In this document: positions 9,401 to 17,010 of the stretch, in pieces
Layout: each line of letters starts with the position of its first letter
Numbering within the stretch: the first letter of the stretch is position 1
Assembly: GCA_902475245.1 (NCBI GenBank)
Contig: CABRYP010000005.1
Location: 6,850-70,849, forward strand
DNA length: 64,000 nucleotides
Direction: 5' to 3'
From: an uncultured Collinsella sp.
GTDB taxonomy: Bacteria; Actinomycetota; Coriobacteriia; Coriobacteriales; Coriobacteriaceae
The notes under the pieces: generated by a model
Told to the model about the DNA's origin: nothing
The model's input: the letters and a program-made list of their open reading frames with translations, nothing else
Databases searched by the model: none
Translations under genes and position numbers: made by a program

Positions 9401-12400
9401 GGGGATCGTGCCCTCAACAGCCTCGAGTTTAAAGTTCGGATCGTCATAACCGTACACCTTTGAAGCATCCTTGGGCTTCACCGTCACCGGACAGGGATCG
9501 ACCTTAAGCTCGACTTCGCCCTTGCAGGACTCACCAGACACGAGCTTTGCCTTAAACTCGAAGGTCTTGGTGCCGGCATCGCGGATGCTCGGAGTCGTTT
9601 CGAGCCACAGCGTATCGCCCTTCATGCGGTACTGGATAGATGCGATGGTATTGGTGTCAACCGTCACGCCGTGCCACTCGCCATCGTAGGTGCCCGAGTA
9701 GCCCTTGATGCCGAAGGCGGGGATCTCGACAGGCTCGCGCTCGTAGCCGCACGTCTTGCAGCGCTCATGCTTGGAACCGGGCTTATCAGCCGTAGCGGCC
9801 TGGTCGATGACCCACTCAAAGTCATGCTTTGCGCGGTCAACGTCCTCCTTGCCACAGGTGCAGGTGTTCCAGTGTTCGGCGTCGTCATGTTTCCAACCGC
9901 TACCGTCGGCCTTCTTAGGGCCGTCCTTAACCTCAACCGTCAGGGCCTCGGAGGCGTTATGGTTACGGTCGGCCTTAAGGCGAACGCTGTATTTGCCAGC
10001 GGCGAGGCCCTTAACCGACGTCTCGCCTTCGGCAATCCACTGATAGTCGCCGGCGGCCTCGGCTTTCCATTCGTAGGCGTTATCAATCCCGTCGATGCTG
10101 CCATCCGCCAAGGCATGCCCGGTCGCGGCCGTCGCCTTGACATCCTTGGGAGCGGCCTGATCGGCGGGGGCGATCTTGATCTTAAGCTCTCCCTCCACCG
10201 GCACGTAGTCGGGTGCGGTAATGCGGTACTTAATTGTCTCGGCACACACGTTGTCATAGACATCGCGCGTAACATTGGTATAGGAGGGGATTCGGTCTTC
10301 GTACAGCAAGCCACCATCGACGCTATATTCGACCTGCATGCCCTCGGGGGCGTTGTCAACCGTCACCGACGGCGAGTGAGCCTTGCCATCATAGGTGCCG
10401 TCAAAGCCCTTGGCCTGAACATTCTCGAACTGCGTGCCGTAGATGCTCCAGTAGAAAAACTTGCAGGAGTAAATTGACTCGTAGGATGCGAAGTTTCCCA
10501 GGCCCCAGAGCTGGCTCCGGTACGCACCTGGATCTTTCTCCGAAACCGATTCGCCCCAAGCGAGGCGTTCGAAATCGACGCCCTCTTTAAGCTCGATCCA
10601 TTCGTCGCCAAGCTTATACGTCACCTTAATGCGAGGCGTTATCTCCTCGCCCGTCCACTTATAAGACGGAACGTCGTTGAGCACGTCACCGTTGCTGAAC
10701 CTGACGTTATCCTTCAGCTTGTCGTAGCCGATGACTTCGATCTTGCAAAGATCCTTGCGGTTGGAGTCCTTCTCCGCAAGCGAGGCGGGGTTGATCTTGA
10801 ACACGCGCTCGAGCGTAACATCGCTTTGTCCCTCGATGGCAACCGTCGCCACCACGCGATAGGTGCCCGCATCGCACGGCTGCGACCCTTCCATCTCGAT
10901 GCCCACGGTGTCATTCTCATCCGCGCAACGGTAAAAGCGTGCGCTCACAATCTTTACCTTGCCCTGGGCTACAGCGTTGTCCTTTTGAGACGGCTTGGTC
11001 GTAGCAAGCACGGCGTCGCGCTGTTTGCCGTTGTAGGTAAAGCTCAGATCGCCGCTCTTGGATGACATCAGCGAGATCGTCTCGCCGTCCCTGGAGTAAA
11101 CACAGTGCGAGGCCTCGTACTGTCCGTTGCACGTAGCCGCGATGCTGTACCCATCCGGATTGACGGAATAGTTCCACTCGTGCTCATGCTTGCGATGGAT
11201 AACCTTGACCTTGCCATCGGTAACGTCGTATGCAAGGTCGGCATTAGCAAACTTGAGCCTGCTCGCAAGATCCTCCTGCGAAAGATCGCTCGTGCCAAGG
11301 TTCACATACTCATAGTAGTAGTACTGCTTATTGGACTCGGGATCGAACTTGGTATCGTCGACAGACAGGACGGCTTCCCCCGTAAAAGACTTATCGACGT
11401 GAACCTTGCCGTAGCTACCGATTTCGGACGCGTCGACGCCCTTCGCCTTGACCGTAGTGACCTTGGTGTTGCCGGCGAGCGTCACAGAACCAAGGGCATA
11501 AATTGCGCAGCGCTGCGAATCTTGAATGTCGAGTTTTTGACCGTAATTATTATAAGAAGGCGATGCATATAAGTCGTCGATAGTGGAGCTCTCGATGGTG
11601 CAAGAAGCATCTTTCGCTACCGCAATGCCACTCGTCATATGCATCTTATAGTCTTTAATCATGTATTCGCAGGGGCCATCCCACGAAGTCGAGCCCGTAT
11701 CTGGTGTAGAACGAATGCTGCAGTTCTTCACCGACAGGTCTGCATTCCTGACAACGATATTGCCCGAATGGACATGGTTGTCCTCGACCTTCAAGTAATC
11801 ACATGCGATCATCGACTGCGTATTGTTTTCGAACTTGCAACCGTCCAGCGTTACATGGGGCTTGGCGTTTCTTCCGACTACGCTCAAGGCTCCAACGCAG
11901 TCATCGGCGTTGTTGCTAAAGGTGCAATTGGTAAAGGTTGCATCAACCGCCACCTGAGAACCGCGAACGGTCACCGGGGCAGGAGATGCAGTGTAGGTGT
12001 TCTTATCGTTGGAGTAGTAATTCCAAGCGTTCTTTGCGCAGTTCCAATTGCTGACGTTTACGTTAGTGAAGGCTACCGTCTCACCCTTGCCCATGGTTCC
12101 GTACAGCATAATTGCGCGGTCGCAATCACGGTCAAGGTTTGCGACGAGCGTCAGATCCTTCACGGTAAGGTTAAGCTTCTTGCCAGTATTCGGCTTATCG
12201 GCGAGATATTGACTCCAGTTATCGCTATCGCCCAAGAACGTCTTGCCGTTGCAAACGACCTTTGTCGCGGCACCCGAGTCGCCGATGAACTCGACGTATC
12301 CACCCGTGACCACGAAGAGCGGCAGTCTGTAGTACGTCTTGTTACGCATATCGGTCAGCGGACCGCCCAGATATCTGTCATTACTAAAGTACAGGCGGGT

Positions 12401-12670
12401 GGGGCTCTCCGCCGTGCCGCCTTGAACCTCGTAATAGTCAATATCGACCTTGCCGGTAAGGACATAGTCCTCGCCAGCCTTAAGCACTACAGGCTTATCT
12501 TTCTCGCAGTATGACAGGTCATCCTTCGACCTTATTGGAAACGTCGCGCCCTGCGGATACGCCTCGGCCACCGTAGGCGTGGCAAGCGTCGTCGCCGCAC
12601 CTCCGAGCGCTAGCGCTGCAGCCAGCACGCAAGCAGCAAGTCTGCGCATCCCCATCTTCTTCTCCCTCAT
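6434..12670 (-). CDS. Giant sortase-anchored surface protein: beta-helix, MBG-type repeats, Cys/His modules
   Basis: Predicted 2,078-residue cell-wall protein. A signal peptide (about residues 1-37, MRRLAACVLAAALALGGAA, cleavage after AEA) starts it. Residues 40-480 look like a parallel beta-helix, with many short turns rich in Asn, Cys and Val. The middle has repeated MBG/Ig-like modules marked by YDGKAHSP, YSGTYDGEWH, YSDEYDGAYH, TYNGKPQ, TYDGKEH and by VYGYDDPNF and TYGEADPVF. Three modules with HW..C.CG...D.AKH.FEWV and a later H..C..CG occur near 9720-9920, 8290-8460 and 6930-7110. A run of 14 threonines leads to LPQSGD (residues 2046-2051), a hydrophobic helix and KRRA. ATG at 12668-12670 has GGGGAG upstream; the longer open frame lacks a ribosome site. 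Likely adhesin; ligand unknown. Confidence 0.9.
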   Translation of the reverse strand: MREKKMGMRRLAACVLAAALALGGAATTLATPTVAEAYPQGATFPIRSKDDLSYCEKDKPVVLKAGEDYVLTGKVDIDYYEVQGGTAESPTRLYFSNDRYLGGPLTDMRNKTYYRLPLFVVTGGYVEFIGDSGAATKVVCNGKTFLGDSDNWSQYLADKPNTGKKLNLTVKDLTLVANLDRDCDRAIMLYGTMGKGETVAFTNVNVSNWNCAKNAWNYYSNDKNTYTASPAPVTVRGSQVAVDATFTNCTFSNNADDCVGALSVVGRNAKPHVTLDGCKFENNTQSMIACDYLKVEDNHVHSGNIVVRNADLSVKNCSIRSTPDTGSTSWDGPCEYMIKDYKMHMTSGIAVAKDASCTIESSTIDDLYASPSYNNYGQKLDIQDSQRCAIYALGSVTLAGNTKVTTVKAKGVDASEIGSYGKVHVDKSFTGEAVLSVDDTKFDPESNKQYYYYEYVNLGTSDLSQEDLASRLKFANADLAYDVTDGKVKVIHRKHEHEWNYSVNPDGYSIAATCNGQYEASHCVYSRDGETISLMSSKSGDLSFTYNGKQRDAVLATTKPSQKDNAVAQGKVKIVSARFYRCADENDTVGIEMEGSQPCDAGTYRVVATVAIEGQSDVTLERVFKINPASLAEKDSNRKDLCKIEVIGYDKLKDNVRFSNGDVLNDVPSYKWTGEEITPRIKVTYKLGDEWIELKEGVDFERLAWGESVSEKDPGAYRSQLWGLGNFASYESIYSCKFFYWSIYGTQFENVQAKGFDGTYDGKAHSPSVTVDNAPEGMQVEYSVDGGLLYEDRIPSYTNVTRDVYDNVCAETIKYRITAPDYVPVEGELKIKIAPADQAAPKDVKATAATGHALADGSIDGIDNAYEWKAEAAGDYQWIAEGETSVKGLAAGKYSVRLKADRNHNASEALTVEVKDGPKKADGSGWKHDDAEHWNTCTCGKEDVDRAKHDFEWVIDQAATADKPGSKHERCKTCGYEREPVEIPAFGIKGYSGTYDGEWHGVTVDTNTIASIQYRMKGDTLWLETTPSIRDAGTKTFEFKAKLVSGESCKGEVELKVDPCPVTVKPKDASKVYGYDDPNFKLEAVEGTIPNGESLSWLKIHREPGENVGTYKLTIEQREPLNTVDKIRQGNYELTLLQTGTFEITKRQIGVGWTVGTYTYNGKPQGPKVTVSNVAEGDEGKVSYEVENATGIDAGSYPAKVTGLAGDPEVIKNYALPTENLEYTYTIYKAEQEKPQGLKATAETIRGKCDGKIEGARGGVAYRLFRTEAGDADGETMVSEDSKIENLAAGDYQVWYAETNNYMPSTPVEVHVGKGKYLNVTLSEKNDAYSIVWHSPNRLQWHESVEFSVKISDGYYAGDDFAVKANGVLLEKNEDGRFVLSDVEENTAITVEGVHKHEAVNDKWLSDDNAHWHECTCGEKIDEAAHTFEWVVDKAPTATEAGSKHQQCTVCGHALPAVEIPAAAIAGYSDEYDGAYHTVDATRLPEGATAQYGTDGKNWSSEAPKIRDVGTLTVSYKVTIDGVKAEGEVTLEVKPRAITVTAQDDSKTYGEADPVFTWDVTSGKLVAGETLQGLEIEREDDDNVREGGYALQLTQPEGANPNYSITFVDGMFTINQRLLTVTWGTTEFTYDGKEHCPVATLGNVIGNDDLGATVEGSQTEAGTFYTATLGALTGKAAGNYALPTEGLTCEFSIKNAAQDAPKVQATAETVSGKRDGKITGVDATMEWRAKGAAEYQAVGEGVTELKDLAAGAYEVRYQAKANYDASSVTEVTVATGRKLVVTLPSSQVGYTLTSTATELDWHGSAKLAMSIDSAYFAGKDYAVKVDGKAVKLSDAGTFELKDVEHDVNVTVEGVLKHEPDGSGWAHDAKNHWHVCRCGEILDKAKHTFEWVVDKPATVEAKGERHEECTVCGEKGKTEEIAILKPEIIDGKGQAITVDTAKNLSFRSNAPIRYFQKVLVDDREVAAENYVLTEGSTIVTLKASFLNTLGVGEHKLSVVSATGTAETTFTVAEAAKPAPGQTTTTTTTTTTTTTTSKPKKKAGKETLPQSGDSAYAMAGAVLAAGVAALLLAWAMKRRA
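6569..6611 (-). repeat. ACN codon run encoding 14 threonines
   Basis: Low-complexity tract of ACT/ACG/ACC codons forming the wall-spanning Thr linker just before the LPQSG sorting signal. Codons vary, so it is not a simple trinucleotide slippage tract. Confidence 0.8.
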
Positions 12671-12719
12671 CACAGCTCCCCTTACCCCTATGCTTTCGCA
12701 ATGTTCGCTATCGCTTGGC

Positions 12720-12756
12720 GCCGGCGGTCGGCATGATTCCCCGTCCGACCGCCGGC
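12720..12756. promoter_or_regulatory. 12-bp inverted repeat between surface protein and LytTR system
   Basis: GCCGGCGGTCGG (12720-12731) pairs perfectly with CCGACCGCCGGC (12745-12756). It lies in the 241-base divergent gap, 50 bases upstream of the surface-protein start. It could be an operator or a 5'-UTR hairpin of the surface-protein mRNA. A smaller repeat, GTGGAC-N-ATCCAC, lies at about 12761-12778. Confidence 0.5.
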
Positions 12757-12911
12757 ATCTGTGGACATGTTTATCCACGGATTATTTTGCTGCCGCACTT
12801 TCTAACGCCCTGCCGCTTGGCGCGAGTTGCACGCCGTGGGGCGCAAACGGCGCGCACCCCCGCGGGCGGTACACACCCAATGTGGCAAAATCGAACTACT
12901 AAGGGGGCCGA

Positions 12912-13634
12912 ATGCTCAAGATTATTGCCTGCGACGACGACGTCGCTTTTCTAGATAGACTGCACCGGATGATCGACCGTTGGTCGACCGAAACGGGCAC
13001 GGCGGTCGATGTTGCGCTCGTCACGCGCGGCGAGGACCTGCTAGCCCGCCATGCCGCATCGCGCGCCGACATCATCCTGCTCGACATGATCATGCCGCTC
13101 GTCAACGGCATGGACACCGCGCGCGAATTGCGCCAGGCCGATACCGCCGTGCGCCTGGTGTTTCTCACCTCATCGCCCGAGTTTGCACTGGAGTCCTACG
13201 AGGTCCGCGCCTTCGACTATCTGCTCAAGCCCGTGACTTACGAACGCCTGGCGCAGCTACTCGACGAGCTTTCGAGCATGCGACCCGCCGTGACCGACGA
13301 GCTCGTAACCAAAACGTCCTTTGGCTACCATGCCCTGCGCCTGTCCGATATCGAATATGCCGAGGCCCGCAACAAGCACGTGGTATTCCACCTGCGCGAC
13401 GGGCGCGACATCGAGGCGCTCGAGCCGTTCCGCAACATCGAGGACCAGCTGGCAAAAAACGCAAGCTTCTTTAAATGTCACCGTAGCTACCAGGTCAACC
13501 TGCGCAATATCGACCACTTCAACCGTACGGATATCGTCATGCGCTCGGGCGCTTGCATTCCGCTGGCGCGCAGCTGCAAGCAGGGTTTCCAGGATGCCTA
13601 CTTTGCGGCACGGTTCGAGGGCGGGAGGTGCTAA
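12912..13634 (+). CDS. LytTR-family response regulator (AgrA/ComE-like)
   Basis: 240-residue cytosolic response regulator. The receiver domain (1-120) has the acidic pocket CDDD, the phospho-acceptor D58 (ADIILLDMIMP), T at LVFLTSS and K at YLLKPV. Residues 135-235 form a LytTR DNA-binding domain (VVFHLRDGRDIEALEPFRNIEDQL; FFKCHRSYQVNLRNI). The TAA overlaps the ATG of the next gene by one base, so it is coupled to the sensor kinase. It is divergent from the giant surface-protein gene, which is a natural candidate target. No peptide pheromone gene was recognised. Confidence 0.94.
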   Translation: MLKIIACDDDVAFLDRLHRMIDRWSTETGTAVDVALVTRGEDLLARHAASRADIILLDMIMPLVNGMDTARELRQADTAVRLVFLTSSPEFALESYEVRAFDYLLKPVTYERLAQLLDELSSMRPAVTDELVTKTSFGYHALRLSDIEYAEARNKHVVFHLRDGRDIEALEPFRNIEDQLAKNASFFKCHRSYQVNLRNIDHFNRTDIVMRSGACIPLARSCKQGFQDAYFAARFEGGRC

Positions 13635-14911
13635 TGCTCCCCACGACCGAGATGATGCTTTGGGCAATCCACCACGCAACGACCCTACTTTTTGGCGTTT
13701 TTGCCTCGGCGGCGCTCTGCGGCATCGAGATCAACCGGCGCCATGCACTTGAGCTCGTGATGGTCAGTGCCGTAACCGGATGCGCATTCGGCCTCGCCGA
13801 CGCCGTCGGCGGCGAGCTTTTCGCCCGTCAAGCATATCCGTTCGTCGTGCATCTGCCGCTCGTCATCTATCTGTGCGCGCGCTATCGCCTGAGCCCGCTG
13901 CTCGTTATGCTGGGCGTTACCAGTGCCTACCTGAGCTGCCAGTTCAGCAACTGGATGGGCATCGCCGCGCTCGCCGCCACCGACTCGCAAATCGTGTACT
14001 ACGTGGCACGCATTATCACCACGGCCGCCGTCTTTGCGATCCTGCTGCATTGGGCCAGCGACATCGGTCCGCGTCTGGCGGTCAAAAGCCCTACCGAGCT
14101 CGAGATTCTGCTCATCCTGCCGCTCGTCTATTACATCTTTGACTACGCCACCAACGTCTACACCACGCTCTTCCACTCGGGCTCCGTGGTGACGGTTGAG
14201 TTTTTGGCGTTTGCGCTTTGCGCGTTCTACCTCATGTTTCTTGCTGTGTATCTGCGCGAATACGAGGCAAAGGAAACCGCCGAGCGCGAGCGCTGGATGC
14301 TTGCGACCCGCGACAGCGCAGCCATCAAAGAGCTCGAGGCTTGGCGTCAATCTGGACGCGAGCTTTCGGCTCTCCGCCATGACATGCGGCACTTCCTGCG
14401 CGGCCTTGCGGCTTTGATCGAAGAGGGCCGCATCGACGAGGCACTCGAGCGCATCGACGAGCTCTGCGAGACGAACGACCGCACCGCCGTGCGCCGCCAC
14501 TGCGCCAACGACACGGTCAATATCGTGCTTTCGTCATTTAGCTCCGATATCAACCGAAACGGCATCACCGCCGATTTGCGCGCTGCCGTGCCCGAGAGCG
14601 TCCATGTAGCCGACGTCGATCTGTTTAGCGTGCTCTCAAACGCCCTGGACAACGCCATCGTCGCCGCAAGCGCCGCTCCCCAAGGCAAGCGATTTGTCGA
14701 TCTGGACCTGCGTTGCGAGGACGGGCAGCTGCTCCTTTTGGTCTCCAACACGTTTGGGCGCCCGCCGCGCATGGTCGACGGCATGCCCGTAGCCGGGCAC
14801 ACCGGACACGGCTTTGGAACCAAGAGCATTAAGCTTGCCGTCGAACGCATGAACGGCAACTGCCAGTTTCGCATCAACGGCGACCGGTTTGAGCTTCGCG
14901 CCGTGATGTAA
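13634..14911 (+). CDS. GHKL-type sensor histidine kinase (AgrC-like)
   Basis: 425-residue membrane sensor. About six hydrophobic segments fill residues 10-215, typical of AgrC/BlpH-type sensors. A short dimerisation helix carries the phosphorylation site LRHDMRHFLRGL. The HATPase_c domain shows the N-box LSNALDNAIVAA and the G motif GHTGHGFGTKSIKLAVERMNG. The start ATG overlaps the regulator stop (TAATG). The preceding GGGAGG serves as ribosome site. It likely phosphorylates the LytTR regulator; the ligand is unknown. Confidence 0.93.
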   Translation: MLPTTEMMLWAIHHATTLLFGVFASAALCGIEINRRHALELVMVSAVTGCAFGLADAVGGELFARQAYPFVVHLPLVIYLCARYRLSPLLVMLGVTSAYLSCQFSNWMGIAALAATDSQIVYYVARIITTAAVFAILLHWASDIGPRLAVKSPTELEILLILPLVYYIFDYATNVYTTLFHSGSVVTVEFLAFALCAFYLMFLAVYLREYEAKETAERERWMLATRDSAAIKELEAWRQSGRELSALRHDMRHFLRGLAALIEEGRIDEALERIDELCETNDRTAVRRHCANDTVNIVLSSFSSDINRNGITADLRAAVPESVHVADVDLFSVLSNALDNAIVAASAAPQGKRFVDLDLRCEDGQLLLLVSNTFGRPPRMVDGMPVAGHTGHGFGTKSIKLAVERMNGNCQFRINGDRFELRAVM

Positions 14912-14971
14912 GGGCGCGACAAGTCGGCGCCGCGCTCGACCCGTCAGGGCCGCCTTGCCGGCTCCGGTCCG

Positions 14972-15547
14972 CTACAGCGGCGCGGCTGCCGGGGTCAGCT
15001 GCTTGATGTATGCCCACATGCGCTGCTTGGCGGCTTTGTCAGTGAGCGCCGCCTCAAAACCGTCGAGCGCGAGCACGCGACGACCCTGCACATGGGCGAC
15101 CAAGCCGGGCTTGAGCATGGCGGTATCGAAGTCGTCGATTGCCACGAGCATGTCGGCATAGGTCTCGCGCATGGTATCGGCCGCGCGATCGTCCAACAGC
15201 AGGACCGCCTCGGGGTCCAAGGCCTCGAGCGCCTCGCGGAACAGCTCGCACGGCAGGCCCTCGCCTGTCGCAACCGCCCCATCGCCCGCGCCGGCAACAC
15301 TTGCCAGCACGCAAAAATCCTCTGGCGCGTAGCCGATGGCGCCGAGCGCTTTGCGCAGCGCAGCACCGTCCGGACCGGCAGCCAGCTCGCCGCCCGCACG
15401 CTCGGCATCGTCTAAATCACCTTTTACCAGCACAATCGGCGAGCACGCATTTCCTGCGATACGCACGCCGCGGTCCGCGAGCGATGCGAGCTCCTGCTCG
15501 GTCGCCTGGGCGATGGCTTCTTTTTTCTGGCTTTGTGACGTGGGCAT
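14972..15547 (-). CDS. Hypothetical protein, remote uracil-DNA-glycosylase-like fold
   Basis: 191-residue soluble protein, single gene. I do not recognise it with certainty. The spacing of GPDGAALRKALGAIGYAPED and later LFREALEALDPEAVLLLDDRAA resembles type-4/5 uracil-DNA glycosylases, where a GxxG-type loop precedes a helix and the second strand ends in LG. The catalytic motifs and the Fe-S cysteines of type-4 UDGs are not visible, so it may be a non-catalytic relative. ATG at 15545-15547 is preceded by GGAGAG. The C-terminus is helical (DKAAKQRMWAYIKQL). Function unknown. Confidence 0.6.
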   Translation of the reverse strand: MPTSQSQKKEAIAQATEQELASLADRGVRIAGNACSPIVLVKGDLDDAERAGGELAAGPDGAALRKALGAIGYAPEDFCVLASVAGAGDGAVATGEGLPCELFREALEALDPEAVLLLDDRAADTMRETYADMLVAIDDFDTAMLKPGLVAHVQGRRVLALDGFEAALTDKAAKQRMWAYIKQLTPAAAPL

Positions 15548-15683
15548 GCGCTCTCCAATCGTTTGCGTGCCCACCATTATATAAAAGAGCCGCCTGCGAG
15601 TGGTTGCATTACGGGCCGTTGGGTATAAGCACGGTCGTACTGAGTTTTACGCGGCCGAGCCGCGTCGCACTATGGAGGTCACC

Positions 15684-16004
15684 ATGGCTGACATTAAGCA
15701 GATTACCCCCGAGAACTTCGATTCCGTCGTTAACGGCAGCCTTCCCGTGCTGATTGATTTTTGGGCACCGTGGTGCGGTCCCTGCCGCTCGCTCTCGCCC
15801 ATTGTTGACGAAGTGGCCGACGAGCTGGCCGGCAAACTCGCCGTCGCCAAATGCAACGTCGACGACAATCAGGACCTGGCCATGAAGTTTGGCGTTATGA
15901 GCATCCCCACGCTGGTTGTCTTTAAGAACGGCGAGGAAATCGACCGCTCCGTTGGCGCGCTGCCCAAGGCCAGGCTGCAGGCGCTGCTTGAGAAGCACCT
16001 GTAA
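15684..16004 (+). CDS. trxA: Thioredoxin
   Basis: 106-residue cytosolic disulfide reductant. The active site WCGPC is in FWAPWCGPCRSLSP, with the cis-proline loop at SIPTLVVFKNG. Length and fold match classical Trx1. ATG at 15684 follows GGAGGT at a good distance; an upstream in-frame ATG at 15672 overlaps that ribosome site and is rejected. No thioredoxin reductase gene lies nearby. Confidence 0.97.
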   Translation: MADIKQITPENFDSVVNGSLPVLIDFWAPWCGPCRSLSPIVDEVADELAGKLAVAKCNVDDNQDLAMKFGVMSIPTLVVFKNGEEIDRSVGALPKARLQALLEKHL

Positions 16005-16112
16005 TACGCCGGTCATGTGCTGCCGTCCATGAGCGGTTTTGCGCCGCTCACCGGAGAGCCGGGTGCTGCGCCCGCGACCACGGATAGTATGGTAATCACA
16101 AACAGCCCCCAG

Positions 16113-16151
16113 TGAACGGGTGCGGGTCAGACGGACTCGCACCCGTTTTCT
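16113..16151 (+). terminator. Terminator downstream of trxA
   Basis: AACGGGTGCG (16115-16124) pairs with CGCACCCGTT (16138-16147), followed by TTTTCTT. It lies 110 bases beyond the trxA stop; that spacer holds another hairpin, GAGCGG...CCGCTC, near 16029-16047, so the trxA 3'UTR may be structured. Confidence 0.85.
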
Positions 16152-16224
16152 TATGCGGCGATGCGCAAAGCGGGCGTAGTAGAATCTGAACCACTGAATA
16201 GACCCGTACAAAAGGAGATTTCCC

Positions 16225-16473
16225 ATGCATGACGTCGGAATGAACATGAGCCAGCTTGCCATGAGCGTCAAGCAGGTCGACGACACGATCGAGCTCGCCC
16301 ACGAGTGGAGCCATCAGCTGCTGCATGCAACCGAGAACTTTGATATGGAGCGCATTGGTGCCAAGCTCGAGGCCGCCATGGCGGCGCTCCACGAGGCGCA
16401 CGACGCACTCGAGGGCTACGAGGAGGCCATCGAGGCCGACCACAACTCCGTTGGCTCCGTAAAGTTGGTGTAG
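16225..16473 (+). CDS. Small helical acidic protein coupled to nikR
   Basis: 82 residues, unrecognised. The sequence is predicted mostly helical, acidic and His/Met-rich (MHDVGMNMSQ; AHEWSHQLLHATEN; ALHEAHDALEGYEEAIEADHN). A strong AAAGGAGA precedes the ATG. The stop lies one base before the nikR GTG, so the two are almost certainly co-translated. Position at the head of a nikR-hyp cluster and several histidines suggest a role in nickel handling or regulation, but this is inference only. Confidence 0.75.
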   Translation: MHDVGMNMSQLAMSVKQVDDTIELAHEWSHQLLHATENFDMERIGAKLEAAMAALHEAHDALEGYEEAIEADHNSVGSVKLV

Positions 16474-16474
16474 C

Positions 16475-16981
16475 GTGGCCGAGCACGAGCACACCTGCGG
16501 GCACGAGCATTCGCACGGGCCGACCGGCGACGCGGGCTGCCGTTGCAGCGGCTCCGCCTCCGAGCTGGTCCGTTTTTCGGTCACCGCGCCCGACGACCTG
16601 CTGCGCCGCTTTGACGAGCAGATCGCACGCCGCGGTGACGTGGCCAACCGCTCCGAGGCCGTGCGCGACCTGATTCGCGCCTCGATTGCCAAGGAGCAGA
16701 TGCGAACGCCCGACGAGCAGGTCATCGGGTCGCTCACCATGATTTACGACCATCACACCGGCGACCTGACGCGCCGCCTGGACGAGGTGCAACACGACTA
16801 CACCGACGAGATCGTATCGACCATGCACGTGCATCTGGATCACCACAACTGTTTGGAGATTCTGGCACTTAAGGGTCGCGGCGAGCGTGTCTACGAGCTG
16901 GCTGACCGTCTGCTGGGCCTGCGCGGCGTTAAACACGGCGAGCTCACCTGCGCCGCCACCGAGCAGAGCCTGGGGCTGTAA
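16475..16981 (+). CDS. nikR: Nickel-responsive regulator NikR
   Basis: 168-residue ribbon-helix-helix repressor with an ACT-like nickel domain. A His/Cys-rich extension (HEHTCGHEHSHG, then CRC) precedes the RHH region (RFSVTAPDDLLRRFDEQI; NRSEAVRDLIR). The nickel site is intact: H107 from one subunit and H118, H120 and C126 (TMHVHLDHHNCLEIL), with the E. coli NikR spacing. Start is GTG. It stands between the small acidic protein and hypF, so it likely controls hydrogenase maturation by nickel. No obvious GTATGA-N16-TCATAC operator was seen upstream. The metal-rich N-terminus is longer than in E. coli NikR. Confidence 0.95.
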   Translation: MAEHEHTCGHEHSHGPTGDAGCRCSGSASELVRFSVTAPDDLLRRFDEQIARRGDVANRSEAVRDLIRASIAKEQMRTPDEQVIGSLTMIYDHHTGDLTRRLDEVQHDYTDEIVSTMHVHLDHHNCLEILALKGRGERVYELADRLLGLRGVKHGELTCAATEQSLGL

Positions 16982-17010
16982 CAGCACACATTTCAACGAA
17001 GGAGGGTCGC

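Noticed and set aside
6302..9463. 1053-codon open frame on the plus strand opposite the surface protein
   Set aside because: It is a shadow created by high-GC codon bias on the minus strand. It lacks a ribosome site and signal features, has repetitive Leu/Gly/Val composition, and the minus frame has a clear signal peptide, domains and sorting signal.
16005..16112. Small RNA or riboswitch between trxA and its terminator
   Set aside because: Hairpins exist, but no known riboswitch motif could be matched and no separate promoter is visible; treated as the trxA 3'UTR.
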